This document shows, one piece after another, positions 35,129 through 44,658 of a stretch of DNA of 64,000 nucleotides; position 1 is the stretch's first letter; every line of letters starts with the position of its first letter. Source of the stretch: Nitrincola iocasae (lineage in GTDB: Bacteria > Pseudomonadota > Gammaproteobacteria > Pseudomonadales > Balneatricaceae). Location of the stretch: positions 2,232,001-2,296,000 of the forward strand of contig NZ_CP044222.1 of the NCBI RefSeq assembly GCF_008727795.1, in the 5' to 3' direction. A model generated the notes under the pieces. The model was not told the origin of the DNA, did not search any database, and saw only the letters and a program-made list of their open reading frames with translations. The position numbers were made by a program, and so were the translations under genes.

Positions 35129-35437
35129 ATGACCAACCAAAAACGCCAAGACAACTGGCAGCAGATTATTACACAATGGCAGCAATCTGATCTTTCAGGT
35201 GCCGCTTTTTGTCGGCAGCAGTCCGTATCGTATCATCAGTTTTCCTATTGGCGGCAAAAGCTGACAGATGACCAGATCGGTGAGTCAATACAGCCAACAG
35301 GATTTACACGCGTCACTCAGGTCAAGGAATCCATTACCGCCAGTGAGCTTGTATTGACCTTGCCAGGTGGCTTTAGCATCACCGGACTGCAGGCCAACAA
35401 CATCCATCTGCTAGGTGCTATTTTGAGGCAGTTGTGA
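35129..35437 (+). CDS. tnpA: IS66 accessory protein TnpA
   Basis: A protein of 102 residues from ATG 35129, chosen because GGAG lies 6 nt upstream (an ATG four codons earlier is possible). The N terminus (NWQQIITQWQQSDLSGAAFC then RQQSVSYHQFSYWRQKL) is the HTH-like IS66 orfA pattern. It is needed for transposition of IS66 elements together with TnpB. The TGA overlaps the tnpB start. Confidence 0.92.
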   Translation: MTNQKRQDNWQQIITQWQQSDLSGAAFCRQQSVSYHQFSYWRQKLTDDQIGESIQPTGFTRVTQVKESITASELVLTLPGGFSITGLQANNIHLLGAILRQL

Positions 35438-35805
35438 TGAAAGGTCGATACTTGCGTCCTTCCTATGCGTTGCCTGAGATATATTTGTATCGCGTACCGA
35501 TCGACTTTCGCAAACAAGCCAATGGACTGGCACTGCTCGTGGAACACGAGCTGGGACACAGCCCTTTTAATGGGGCACTTTATGCGTTCACCAACAGGCA
35601 GCGTAATAAGATCAAGTGCCTGATGTGGGAAGATAACGGTTTTATCCTGTATTACAAAGCGTTGGCTGAAGAGAAATTCAAATGGCCAAGCCCGTCAGAT
35701 GAGCTAATGTCCCTGACGGGTGAGCAGATCAACTGGCTGTTAGATGGCTATGATATTACCCTGCTGAAGGGCCATAAAACTCTGCATTATGAGGCCGTTG
35801 GATAG
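35437..35805 (+). CDS. tnpB: IS66 accessory protein TnpB
   Basis: A protein of 122 residues. The segments YLYRVPIDFRKQANGLALLV, KCLMWEDNGFILYYKAL and FKWPSP are the TnpB (orfB, COG3436) signature. The start ATG overlaps the tnpA stop (TGATG); a GTG one codon before is the other option. Function in transposition is accessory and not catalytic. Confidence 0.94.
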   Translation: MKGRYLRPSYALPEIYLYRVPIDFRKQANGLALLVEHELGHSPFNGALYAFTNRQRNKIKCLMWEDNGFILYYKALAEEKFKWPSPSDELMSLTGEQINWLLDGYDITLLKGHKTLHYEAVG

Positions 35806-35849
35806 GTTTTTTACGTGCCATAACAAGCTGTTTTTGTTATACTTTACGC

Positions 35850-37502
35850 ATGAAAAAACCACCTGAAAACCCCGTCAAAACCCCTGATTTTAGTGGCCTT
35901 TCGGCCACCGAATTACTGTCTGTGGTTGCCGGGCTTCAGCAGCAGTTGGTTGAAAAAGAAACTGAAATCCAGAAGCGCAATGACGTGCTCGAACAGCGTA
36001 ACCAAACCGTCAAGCAACGCGATCAATATATTCAGCTGCTTGAAGAACTCCTGCGCTGGAAACGCATCCAGCAGTTCGCTGCCAGTAGCGAGAAGTCGGC
36101 TCATCAACACCACTTATTCGATGAGGCTGAGCTTGAAGCCGAGATCGATGCACGGCGTGACCAATTACCTGACGACATGGAAGAAGCCGATGCACCGCGT
36201 GAAAAACGTAAAGCGCGTCACCGGGGCTTCTCTGAACATCTACTGCGTGAACGTATCGAACTGACACTGACCGATGCAGAGAAAGCCGGTGCCAGCAAAG
36301 TGTTCTTTACCAAGGTAAAGGAAGAGCTACAGTTTATCCCAGCTCAACTGAAGGTACGTGAAATCTGGCAGGAAAAAGCCGTCTTCATTGAGCAGGGTGA
36401 AGAGCGTATTGTGGCCGCTCAACGCCCAGTACACCCCTTAGGTAAGTGTATTGCTACTACGTCATTGCTGGCCTACATCATCACTGCAAAATATGCGGAT
36501 GGCTTACCCTTGTATCGGTTAGAGAACATCTTTAAGCGTCATGGGCACGAGATCAGCCGCACCAACATGGCTCATTGGGTGATCCGCTTAGAACAGGTGT
36601 TCAAACCACTGATCAATCTGATGCGCGAAGTACAAAACAGCAGCGACTACTTACAAGCGGATGAAACGCGGATACAAGTGCTGAAAGAAGACGGTAAAAC
36701 AGCCCAATCGGATAAATGGATGTGGGTGACACGCGGAGGGCCACCGGACCATCCCTCGGTCTTGTTCGAATACGATCCCTCCCGTGCTGGCAGTGTACCC
36801 GTACGTCTATTGGATGACTTTAGCGGCATCTTACAGGCTGATGGCTATTCCGGTTATGGCCGTGTCTGTACTGAAAACAACATCACCCGCATTGGTTGCT
36901 GGGATCATGCCCGCCGCAAGTTCGTCGAGGCATCAAAAGCCGCCAAGCCCAAAGGTAAGGGCAAACAGGCTAAGCTCTCTAAGGCTGACATGGCACTGAG
37001 TTATATCAACAAGCTCTATGTCATCGAACGAGAGATTAAAGACCTGAGCGTGGCTGAGCGTTACCGCATTCGTCAGGAGTTGAGCCTGGCAAAGCTGAAT
37101 GAGCTTAAGGCCTGGTTGGAAGCCAACGTCACACGCGTGCTAAAAGACTCCCTGACTCGCAAGGCGATGGAGTATACGCTTAACCAGTGGCCAACCCTTG
37201 TGGGTTACTGCGAACGTGGCGATCTACAGATCAGTAATGTCTTGGCTGAAAATGCCATCCGTCCCTTCGCTTTAGGCCGAAAAGCCTGGTTGTTTGCCGA
37301 TACCCCTCAAGGGGCACGTGCCAGTGCAACCTGTTACTCATTGATAGAAACGGCTAAGGCGAATCAGCTCGAACCGGCTGCTTATATCCAGCATGTCCTG
37401 GAACATATCGCTGAAGCTGAGACAGTAGAAGCGTTAGAGCAACTGCTGCCATGGAATGTATCGATGGATAAAACTCCGAAAAAAGTGGCGCAATACGATT
37501 AG
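35850..37502 (+). CDS. tnpC: IS66 transposase TnpC
   Basis: A protein of 550 residues, DDE family. A leucine-rich coiled coil (about 20-75) is followed by a zinc-ribbon-like region and the catalytic core with QADETRIQVLKED, FSGILQADGYSGYG and CWDHARRKFVEA. The late NVLAENAIRPFALGRKAWLF holds the conserved Glu region. It cuts and joins the IS66 ends. The reading frame is intact. It starts 44 nt after tnpB. Confidence 0.95.
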   Translation: MKKPPENPVKTPDFSGLSATELLSVVAGLQQQLVEKETEIQKRNDVLEQRNQTVKQRDQYIQLLEELLRWKRIQQFAASSEKSAHQHHLFDEAELEAEIDARRDQLPDDMEEADAPREKRKARHRGFSEHLLRERIELTLTDAEKAGASKVFFTKVKEELQFIPAQLKVREIWQEKAVFIEQGEERIVAAQRPVHPLGKCIATTSLLAYIITAKYADGLPLYRLENIFKRHGHEISRTNMAHWVIRLEQVFKPLINLMREVQNSSDYLQADETRIQVLKEDGKTAQSDKWMWVTRGGPPDHPSVLFEYDPSRAGSVPVRLLDDFSGILQADGYSGYGRVCTENNITRIGCWDHARRKFVEASKAAKPKGKGKQAKLSKADMALSYINKLYVIEREIKDLSVAERYRIRQELSLAKLNELKAWLEANVTRVLKDSLTRKAMEYTLNQWPTLVGYCERGDLQISNVLAENAIRPFALGRKAWLFADTPQGARASATCYSLIETAKANQLEPAAYIQHVLEHIAEAETVEALEQLLPWNVSMDKTPKKVAQYD

Positions 37503-37539
37503 AGTCAAGGTGCGGATTTAGCGGCGCTTACGCCTTCGC

Positions 37540-38962
37540 CACGGCGGTACTGATCAGCCTGGTCATACCTGAAAACTATTACGCTACTCCCTTTTCCATC
37601 CTGCAGGGAGTGGTTTCAATTCTCAGTTTATACTGGGGAATCACTATTCTACGTCGTGGTTTCACCCCGGCAGGCTTGTATCTGGTTGCTTGGTCTTTTT
37701 TCATTGTCGGTGCTGCAATCGGCGCGATGGTATTTCGCAATCAGCTACCATTCAACAGTTTCACCGAGCATGCTTTGCTTATCAGTACGGTCATTGAACT
37801 ACTGTGCTTTTCATTCAGTCTGACGCAGCGAGCTCAGCATTTAGAAACCGAAAAAAATCAGCAATTGATGACCAATCCTGACTCGGGTTTACCCAATCGC
37901 AACTACTTTCTCAACCATCTGCACCACCAGAAGGCGTTGTCAGATAGGTCGGTACATCTTGTTCTGATCCAGCTGTCAGGTATTACTGAACTTAGCGAAG
38001 CGGTTGGCCCTGGCAGCGCAGTGAAAGCAACAGCGATCCTTGCCAAGCGGGTCAATCAGGCGCTTGAATCTGAGCCCTGCGTTATAAGGCATCACCTCCC
38101 CAATCTCAGCCAGGCCAGGCTCATCGATATGGATCAGGGGATTCTGATATTTCTTTGTCATCAGACCACTAGTCCGCAAGAGGTCATTGAGCACCTCGAA
38201 CCAGTCCTACATCGAACCATCCACCTGGAGCAGATAGAGTTCCAGCAACTTTTCTCCATCGGCGTCGCGTCAGGTAGTTTAAATGATTTGGATATGACAA
38301 CACTCTATCAACATGCACAACTGGCTGCCCGAGCTAACTGGCGTTCCAATCATCTCTGGAATCAATACCAGCAGGATCTACAGCTGCATCAACATAAGCA
38401 ATTGATGCTGGTGGCTGAGATGAGTAAAGCGATAAGCAATGGCACCACGCTCGCCATCAATATTTCAGCCCGTGACCTGCTGCAACAGAACTTTGCTTCC
38501 GGGTTGATCGAGTTGTGCCGCGAATATGGCATTTCACCCCGAAGTCTTGTGCTGGAAATTACTGAAACCGCCGTCATCAGCGATAGAGACCTTGCTGTAG
38601 ACAATGCCAGCCTGCTTAGGTCGGCCGGTTTCAGCCTGTCTATTGATGATTTCGGTGCCGGCTACAGCTCGATGCAGAATATCAATCGCCTGGCTCCTGA
38701 AGAGATCAAGATCGACCGGCAGTTTGTCTCCGATCTGACCAGCAATGAAACCCACCAGACACTGTGCCGTAGCCTGATCCACCTGAGTAGGGATCTGCAC
38801 ACGCATGCCACCGCTGAAGGCATAGAAACACAAGAGCAACTCGATCTACTCAAATCCTGGGGTTGTCACTCGGGCCAGGGATACTACCTCTACCGCCCCA
38901 TGCCGCCGGATGAGTATTTGAGTCTATTAGTAGCTTCAACTGACGAGGACAATTACACTTGA
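37540..38962 (+). pseudogene. 7TMR-DISM signalling protein, C-terminal part with degenerate GGDEF and EAL-like domains
   Basis: This is the continuation of the gene cut by IS66, in frame with 34224-35044. It holds the last membrane helices, a GGDEF-like domain starting NPDSGLPNRNYFLNHL that lacks a GGDEF motif, and an EAL-like domain. The EAL part keeps INISARDL, LEITET, SIDDFGAGYSS, KIDRQFV and TAEGIET. It lacks the beginning with the EAL motif itself, including that metal-binding Glu, so phosphodiesterase activity is unlikely. A GTG at 37610 could start a 450-residue fragment. Confidence 0.85.
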
Positions 38963-38998
38963 GTAAGCGACAAACCCAATATTAACCAAGAGGCTCTT

Positions 38999-39412
38999 TT
39001 GCTAGAAATCACCGAAAACACTCAGTTGGCAGACTGGGAGATCGAGTTTCAACCGATTCGTGCTCAGGGCGCGGGTGGGCAAAACGTTAACAAGGTCTCA
39101 TCTGCCGTGCATTTGCGCTTTGATATCCAGCGCTCGTCATTACTGCCCTTCTATAAGGAACGTCTGCTGAGCTATTCCGATCAGCGGATCACCCAGGATG
39201 GGGTCATAGTGATCAAAGCCCAGCGCTTTCGTACCCTGGAAATGAATAAGGAAGATGCCCTGCAGCGGCTGAAGGAACTGATTCAGCAGGCCATCAAACC
39301 GGTCAAATTACGCCGTGCCACCCGACCCACCAAAGGTTCACAGCGCCGCCGTGTGGATAACAAAACCCAGCGCGGTAAAACCAAGTCACTGCGTAATAAA
39401 GTGGATTTTTGA
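38999..39412 (+). CDS. arfB: Peptidyl-tRNA hydrolase ArfB (YaeJ)
   Basis: A protein of 137 residues starting at TTG. The GGQ motif lies in RAQGAGGQNVNKVSSAVHLR at about 25-30. The lysine- and arginine-rich tail (RRVDNKTQRGKTKSLRNKVD) is the ribosome mRNA-channel anchor of ArfB. It rescues stalled ribosomes by hydrolysing peptidyl-tRNA. Family length and motif are normal. It follows the split signalling gene by 36 nt and could have been its co-transcribed partner. Confidence 0.95.
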   Translation: MLEITENTQLADWEIEFQPIRAQGAGGQNVNKVSSAVHLRFDIQRSSLLPFYKERLLSYSDQRITQDGVIVIKAQRFRTLEMNKEDALQRLKELIQQAIKPVKLRRATRPTKGSQRRRVDNKTQRGKTKSLRNKVDF

Positions 39413-39483
39413 GTAGCAGCACATGACAGTTGTGAATTTACAAGCCTATGGAATAGGATTAAAAATCTATAAAAGGAATTAAA

Positions 39484-40353
39484 ATGAAGCGTTTTTGCCA
39501 CCCTTTTGTTGTGCTAGGGTTCGTAAGCACCATCTTTAGTGGCTCTGTGTTTTCTGAGCCGCGGGTTGCCGAGCATGATAAACACCAAAAACTTCAGTTG
39601 GAATATGAAGCGTTCAAACAACAAAAAGCGGATGAAATTCAAGCCGTAATAAATTATCACACTGATCATGAATTGCCTTTAGCTGATGCGAACTATAGCT
39701 ATGTAGTTCCACATAAATCGGAAACACTAGAATATCCACTTATATTTGAAGTCGTTATGTTTGGCACCCCAGAGCAGTTGAATACACTGATTGCAGCCGG
39801 TGCTGATGTAAATGCCTTATTTCCTGGAGAAATACCAAGAACGCCTATTTATTTTTCAAACAACGCAAATAGAACCCCTAATGGTTGGCTTGAGTGTAGA
39901 CCTGAGCAGGCCAAGCAGCTGTTATCGGCTGGTGCAACGTTAGATCTTGAACAAATATCATCTACCAGCAATAGAGTTAATCTGCTGGGAGACTTAACAG
40001 TCTCTGATATGCCTGGCTGTCCAGAAATCCTCTCTCTGTTAATTGAGAACGGCGCAGATGTTAATGTGCAAGATATGTATGGCAGAACACCACTGTCCGA
40101 CGCGTTGCTATTCAATGGCATTAATGCTGTTGAAACTTTGCTGGCTGCAGGTGCAGACCCCACCCTTAAAGACATCACAGGGTTAAGTGTTTTTGAATAT
40201 GCTCTACAAATGACTTTGCCTTACCTTCCAGTGGAAGATTCAATAGATTCACAGGCTAATACAATCCGCAGGTTTATAGAGCTAGCTATTAATGATAAGC
40301 AAAAAGCATACTTTGAATTGAGCGGACAACAGCAAGAAGCCGAAGATCAGTGA
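39484..40353 (+). CDS. Secreted ankyrin-repeat protein
   Basis: A protein of 289 residues with an N-terminal signal peptide (about 1-24, RFCHPFVVLGFVSTIFSGSV then FS|EP). Ankyrin repeats are visible at GTPEQLNTLIAAGADVNALF, GCPEILSLLIENGADVNVQD, YGRTPLSDALLFNGINAVET and LLAAGADPTLKD. It probably binds proteins in the periplasm or outside the cell. No partner gene is obvious. Its 3' end overlaps the end of the AraC gene by 7 bp, tail to tail. Confidence 0.88.
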   Translation: MKRFCHPFVVLGFVSTIFSGSVFSEPRVAEHDKHQKLQLEYEAFKQQKADEIQAVINYHTDHELPLADANYSYVVPHKSETLEYPLIFEVVMFGTPEQLNTLIAAGADVNALFPGEIPRTPIYFSNNANRTPNGWLECRPEQAKQLLSAGATLDLEQISSTSNRVNLLGDLTVSDMPGCPEILSLLIENGADVNVQDMYGRTPLSDALLFNGINAVETLLAAGADPTLKDITGLSVFEYALQMTLPYLPVEDSIDSQANTIRRFIELAINDKQKAYFELSGQQQEAEDQ

Positions 40354-41291
40354 GACACAGCAATATCAGCTAGCTGAGTCGGTGGTAACAAATCAAAGCT
40401 GACCTTCATGGTGCGCACCTCCTCTGAAGGGGTGCGTCCGAAGAAGCGTTTGAACTCTCGGCTGAACTGAGACGGACTCTCATACCCGACGCGACCGGCG
40501 GCTGCAGCGGCGGTCAGTCCATTACGTATCATCAACAGACGGGCATGGTGTAAGCGTGTCGATTTAATATACTGGATAGGCGAGGTTTGGGTTACCGCTT
40601 TGAAGTGTACATGAAAGGCGGGAGCACTCATTCCCGCCTCACTCGCCAGGCTCCCGACTTCCAGAGCATCAGCGTAGTTCACATGGATATGGCGTAACGC
40701 CTTGGCGATTTTACCAAATTGCCCATAATGGTTAAGTGCTGATCGAACACTGCCACCCTGCTCTCCCACCAGTACCCGATAAAAAATCTCCCGTACAATC
40801 GACGGCGCCAGTATGCGTGCTTCTGCAGGAGTCGCCAGGGCATCCAGCAAACGTAAGGTTGCATCGGCCAGGATTTCGTCCAACGGGGTAGAAAGCATAC
40901 CGCGCGGTGGCGCTAATTTGGCACCACCGGAGGCTTCCAGCAGCATCACCAACTCAGCAATGATCACCGCATCAAGACTGATAGCGATGCCCAGCATGGG
41001 CTCTTCCTCACTGGCTTCCGTTTCCGAGATAAACGGCAAGGGAACAGAGAGCACAAGATAATGCTGGGCATCATAAACATAAACCTCATCACCTAAGTAA
41101 CCCCGTTTACGGCCCTGGCAAATAATAACGATACCTGGCTCGTAGAGAACCGGGGTGTTTGTAAGCGGACGGTTTGAACGCATAAAGCGCACACCCTCCA
41201 GTTGAGACTGCGTATAACCCTGGTGTGGCGCAAGCTGATATAAGCGTTTGACTATCTTGTCATGTACCGAAGCATTGCTATTCAGCGTCAT
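40347..41291 (-). CDS. AraC family transcriptional regulator
   Basis: A protein of 314 residues. An AraC-type N-terminal domain (about 30-190, RPLTNTPVLYEPGIVIICQG) precedes the two-HTH C terminus (about 205-300), with MSAPAFHVHFKAVTQTSPIQ, YIKSTRLHHARLL and YESPSQFSREFKRFFGRTPS. It is divergent from an SDR gene 222 bp away and likely controls it, a common pair in proteobacteria. The effector is unknown. Confidence 0.92.
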   Translation of the reverse strand: MTLNSNASVHDKIVKRLYQLAPHQGYTQSQLEGVRFMRSNRPLTNTPVLYEPGIVIICQGRKRGYLGDEVYVYDAQHYLVLSVPLPFISETEASEEEPMLGIAISLDAVIIAELVMLLEASGGAKLAPPRGMLSTPLDEILADATLRLLDALATPAEARILAPSIVREIFYRVLVGEQGGSVRSALNHYGQFGKIAKALRHIHVNYADALEVGSLASEAGMSAPAFHVHFKAVTQTSPIQYIKSTRLHHARLLMIRNGLTAAAAAGRVGYESPSQFSREFKRFFGRTPSEEVRTMKVSFDLLPPTQLADIAVSH

Positions 41292-41513
41292 ACGAGTAAC
41301 CCACTCAGTAGGTGAAGGTTAATTAAAATAACCCAGTGCTGCTAATCGAAGCCATGCAGTCATGAGAGTAATATACATGCTTTTACCTATAAACTAACAC
41401 GCACTATCAACCATCAAATAGGATTAGGCAAACACGCAATAGGAACGTCGCTATTGCCACTTGCCATTACTGGCTAATCTTCTCAGGGTACTCACCAACA
41501 GAAGGATTAGCAC

Positions 41514-42254
41514 ATGACAACTTCAACAACCCACTCCCCAAAAGTTATTTTATTGACCGGTGCCAGCAGTGGTATCGGCGAAACAACTGCGCGCTGGTTA
41601 GCCAGCCAGGGGCACAGTTTGATCATTGGTGCACGTCGTATCGACAGACTGGAAAGCTTGACCGACGCCATTCGTACAGAAGGCGGCACGGTGGATTTTA
41701 AGGCGCTGGATGTTACCGACCTTAAGGACATGCAGGACTTCGCGAATTTTGCTCTACAGATTCACGGCCGCATTGATGTGATCATCAACAATGCGGGTGT
41801 GATGCCACTATCACCTTTGGCGGCGCTCAAAGTCGATGAATGGAACCGCATGATTGATGTCAACATTCGCGGTGTACTTAATGGGATTGCCGCTGTTCTG
41901 CCGACCATGCAGGCTCAGGAGCGCGGCCAGGTGATTAATATCTCCTCCATCGGAGGATTAAGCGTGGTGCCAACCGCGGCGGTTTATTGTGCTACCAAAT
42001 ATGCAGTGCGTGCCATTTCCGATGGCTTACGCCAGGAAACCGACAAAATTCGTGTAACCTGTGTTTACCCTGGTGTGGTGGAATCAGAACTGGCTAATAC
42101 CATCACCGATACCGAAACAGCCAAGATCATCGATATTTACCGTCAGATTGCCCTCAAACCGGACGCAATTGCCTCGGCCATCGCGCATGTCATTAACCAA
42201 CCCGAAGATGTTGATACCAGCGATATCGTCGTTCGCCCTACAGCGAGTAACTGA
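41514..42254 (+). CDS. Short-chain dehydrogenase/reductase (SDR)
   Basis: A protein of 246 residues. The NAD(P)-binding TGASSGIG lies at 15-22, NNAG in the middle, the catalytic Ser in INISSIGG and the YxxxK in VYCATKYAV. It is a classical SDR oxidoreductase of unknown substrate, close to the YdfG/serine-dehydrogenase-like type. AGGATT precedes the ATG. It is probably controlled by the divergent AraC regulator. Confidence 0.93.
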   Translation: MTTSTTHSPKVILLTGASSGIGETTARWLASQGHSLIIGARRIDRLESLTDAIRTEGGTVDFKALDVTDLKDMQDFANFALQIHGRIDVIINNAGVMPLSPLAALKVDEWNRMIDVNIRGVLNGIAAVLPTMQAQERGQVINISSIGGLSVVPTAAVYCATKYAVRAISDGLRQETDKIRVTCVYPGVVESELANTITDTETAKIIDIYRQIALKPDAIASAIAHVINQPEDVDTSDIVVRPTASN

Positions 42255-42577
42255 TAGCGCAGGCTACCAAGGCACTCAAACAACCAGAGGATGCTGCAAA
42301 CAAAACAGGTGCAGGCGATCCTGCCCTGACGCAGCCATGAACTAGGTACGGTGGTCAGTGTGCACTCATTAAAGATCGGGCCAGATTAAGTTTCGGGGGC
42401 TCTGGCTGGCTATATGATAAACGCCAACACACTAGAATTGGTTTCAATTGAGTCTTTATACCAGAGGGATTAACGTCATAAAAAATAACCGCGAGTATTA
42501 TATCGCGGTTATTTTGCTAGGCTCTCAGGCTGTTTTCACACAGCCTCCAACAAAGCCCTTTTCGATCAATAACCTGC
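42255..42577. other. Intergenic region with strong hairpin
   Basis: There is no gene here. The main structure is the terminator hairpin at 42482-42515 between the SDR gene (+) and the PEP-CTERM-like gene (-). Confidence 0.55.
42482..42515. terminator. Bidirectional terminator
   Basis: AAAATAACCGCG and CGCGGTTATTTT form a perfect 12-bp stem with a 10-nt loop. The flanking A and T runs allow termination from both sides. Confidence 0.8.
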
Positions 42578-43114
42578 TTAGGCTGCTACAGCCTGCATGT
42601 TTGCTTTTCTTGTGCGACGACGCAATGCAAGCCCACCGAACAGCACGGAACCAAACAGCCATACAGCCGCAGGCAGGGGTACTTCAGAAACATCGGGTGG
42701 ATAGGAGAAACCAACAGCGAAGCTGGTGATAGCTGAAGTACCGGTCATGAGAAGGTTATACACAGTATCACCTGTCATGCTAAACAGCGAAGAAACCCGT
42801 ACATTAGCTGGATTACCACTAGTCAGCACAGTTTCATTCAAACCATCAAAGATAGACAGAGACCAATTAACCAGTGTGCTAGCCACACTGAAATCAACCA
42901 AACCCAAAGAGGCGCCTGTTAATTGAGTATCCCAGGACAGTGCAACTGATTCACCAGCGGCAAACTCACTGCCAAAGGTGTATTGAACGGAAGGGACAGT
43001 GACCAGTGAGAGGACTCCGCTTCCCGCCGAAGTTGGATTTGTGATGGACACACTTCCTGCCGAAGCAGTAAATGATACCAGCATCAGCATAGCGCCCAGT
43101 AAAAATTTTTTCAT
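42578..43114 (-). CDS. Secreted protein with PEP-CTERM/VPLPA-type C-terminal sorting signal
   Basis: Start ATG 43114 (MKKFLLGAMLMLVSFTASAG, a clear signal peptide); 178 residues. The mature part is Ser/Thr/Gly-rich beta sequence with few charges. The end has VPLPAAVWLFGSVLFGGLAL, then RRRTRK, the motif-helix-basic tail of PEP-CTERM proteins. Such proteins are anchored and processed by exosortase (EpsH/XrtA), which is not in the window. They are usually biofilm or exopolysaccharide-associated. No function beyond sorting can be read. Confidence 0.85.
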   Translation of the reverse strand: MKKFLLGAMLMLVSFTASAGSVSITNPTSAGSGVLSLVTVPSVQYTFGSEFAAGESVALSWDTQLTGASLGLVDFSVASTLVNWSLSIFDGLNETVLTSGNPANVRVSSLFSMTGDTVYNLLMTGTSAITSFAVGFSYPPDVSEVPLPAAVWLFGSVLFGGLALRRRTRKANMQAVAA

Positions 43115-43371
43115 AGTTGAATCCTCAACTTTTGCATTTAAATACACTCATGAAATCTAAAGGCTTGTGGGCTAGCCGTTAGTTCTCATGTATACCTTTG
43201 ATGGTGATACTGTTCTGGAGAAGTGCCAATTTGTATAACCAACAAGGTGCTATAAGATAGAATTCTGCTGTGATCTAAACAGTGTGCCAACACACTTACA
43301 CTCAAGAGAATTACTAGACAGGTGCTGAAGCGCTAACAGAAGCCTAGCGCTATAACCCCAAGGAGCGTTTT

Positions 43372-44337
43372 GTGAAAGTTGCAGTTTTAGATGATTATCA
43401 AGATGTTGTGAAGACACTGGACTGTTTCAGTATTCTTAGTGACCATGATGTACATGTTTTTAATGAAACCTACATAGATACCAATGAGTTAGCGCTTAAG
43501 CTTGCAGATTTTGATGCAGTGGTGTTAATTCGTGAACGTACCCAGATCACAGAAGAGCTGCTTTCTAAGCTCCCCAATCTCAAACTCATCAGTCAGACTG
43601 GAAAAATCAGCAATCACTTAAACCTGGAGGTATGCCATCAGTACGGAGTTTCTGTCGTGGAGGGTATTGGCTCTGCCATTGCCCCAGCAGAACTTTGCTG
43701 GGCTTTAATCATGGCCGCTTCACGACATATTCCTGAGTACGTATCAAATCTTTCGCTTTCCCAGTGGCAACAATCGGGTGGGCTTGGATTAGGTCGAACA
43801 TTAAACGGATTAACTCTAGGTATCTGGGGTTACGGAAAGATTGGCCAACGCATCGCCCAGTATGCCAAAGCTTTTGGTATGTCGATTCTTGTTTGGGGAA
43901 GTGACTCATCAAGAAAGCTGGCTGAAGCGCATGGATTTATGGCGGCTGGCTCGAAGCGCGAGTTTTTTGCTGATTCTGACATAGTGTCACTTCATCTGAG
44001 ATTAAATGAAGTGACTAAAGGTTGTGTAACTCAAGCGGATTTATCGTTGATGAAGCCAGACTCATTATTTGTGAATACCAGTCGGGCTGAGCTGGTTGAA
44101 GCCAATGCTTTGTACATCGAGATGCAAGCCAATCCAACCAAACGCGCGGCCTTGGATGTATTCTCGATTGAACCGGCCACCACCGCAAATGAGCCCTTAC
44201 TATCCTTAACCAATGTGCTTTGTAGCCCTCATCTGGGCTATGTTGAAAAAGGCAGTTATGAGCTTTATTTCAAAATTGCTTTTGAAAACGTCGTGGCATT
44301 TGCGCAAGGAAAACCACAGAATCTGGCTAAGGCCTGA
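43372..44337 (+). CDS. D-2-hydroxyacid dehydrogenase family protein
   Basis: A protein of 321 residues starting at GTG with AAGGAG about 6 nt upstream. The NAD-binding GYGKIG (TLGIWGYGKIGQRIA) lies near 150-165. The catalytic Arg is in NTSRAELVEA, Glu follows in the 250s (DVFSIEPA) and His is in CSPHLGYVEKG. It reduces a 2-oxo acid with NADH or the reverse; the substrate is unknown. It closely precedes the meta-cleavage block but is on the opposite strand and ends in its own hairpin, so it is probably not part of that pathway. Confidence 0.9.
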   Translation: MKVAVLDDYQDVVKTLDCFSILSDHDVHVFNETYIDTNELALKLADFDAVVLIRERTQITEELLSKLPNLKLISQTGKISNHLNLEVCHQYGVSVVEGIGSAIAPAELCWALIMAASRHIPEYVSNLSLSQWQQSGGLGLGRTLNGLTLGIWGYGKIGQRIAQYAKAFGMSILVWGSDSSRKLAEAHGFMAAGSKREFFADSDIVSLHLRLNEVTKGCVTQADLSLMKPDSLFVNTSRAELVEANALYIEMQANPTKRAALDVFSIEPATTANEPLLSLTNVLCSPHLGYVEKGSYELYFKIAFENVVAFAQGKPQNLAKA

Positions 44338-44353
44338 TCGAATCAGGCCTTAG
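44327..44353. terminator. Perfect 12-bp hairpin at gene end
   Basis: CTAAGGCCTGAT and ATCAGGCCTTAG with loop CGA. The stop codon of the dehydrogenase lies in the stem. No T run follows on the plus strand. Confidence 0.6.
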
Positions 44354-44371
44354 GCGAACGGAAAGCTCAAA

Positions 44372-44408
44372 GGGCTAACAAAAACAATGCAGCATCTCAC
44401 TCAGCTTC
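44372..44408 (-). repeat. Left copy of a 37-bp direct repeat flanking the meta-cleavage block
   Basis: GGGCTAACAAAAACAATGCA and the following 17 bases match 53292-53328 at 34 of 37 positions, in the same orientation. The right copy is the end of the DUF4124 gene; this copy is a decayed fragment of it. Confidence 0.8.
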
Positions 44409-44446
44409 ATATAGCCTTTTGAAATTCCATTAATGAGACGTGAGAA

Positions 44447-44638
44447 TCAACGTCCTAATTTTTTAGCTGATACGCCACCAATGCCAAAATGTTGTTTGGG
44501 CATCTCGGTGATCAGTACCCGAACACTCTCCTTGGGGGCATCAAGTGAGCGTGCAATTGCATCGCTTACCTCATTGATCAACCGCTCTTTCTGTTCGTCT
44601 GAACGCCCTTCTATAATGTGCAACATGGCAATCGGCAT
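44447..44638 (-). CDS. dmpI: 4-oxalocrotonate tautomerase
   Basis: A protein of 63 residues. After removal of Met the catalytic Pro1 stands first, and Arg11, Arg39 and Phe50 of the mature numbering are all in place ([30 protein letters not shown]). It isomerises 2-hydroxymuconate (the enol form of 4-oxalocrotonate) to its keto tautomer in the meta-cleavage route. It is the last gene of the dmpC-E-F-G-H-I-like operon, 20 nt after dmpH. Confidence 0.95.
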   Translation of the reverse strand: MPIAMLHIIEGRSDEQKERLINEVSDAIARSLDAPKESVRVLITEMPKQHFGIGGVSAKKLGR

Positions 44639-44658
44639 AACTAATACTCCTTCCCTAT

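Larger units (their letters stand above)
35045..37531 (+). mobile_element. IS66 family insertion sequence, complete
   Basis: 2487 bp. The ends begin GTAAGCGCC (left) and, reversed, GTAAGCGCC (right); about 18 of the first 23 bases match. The flanks 35037-35044 and 37532-37539 are both GCCTTCGC, an 8-bp target duplication as expected for IS66. The three genes tnpA, tnpB and tnpC are all intact, so the element is recent and possibly active. Confidence 0.96.
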
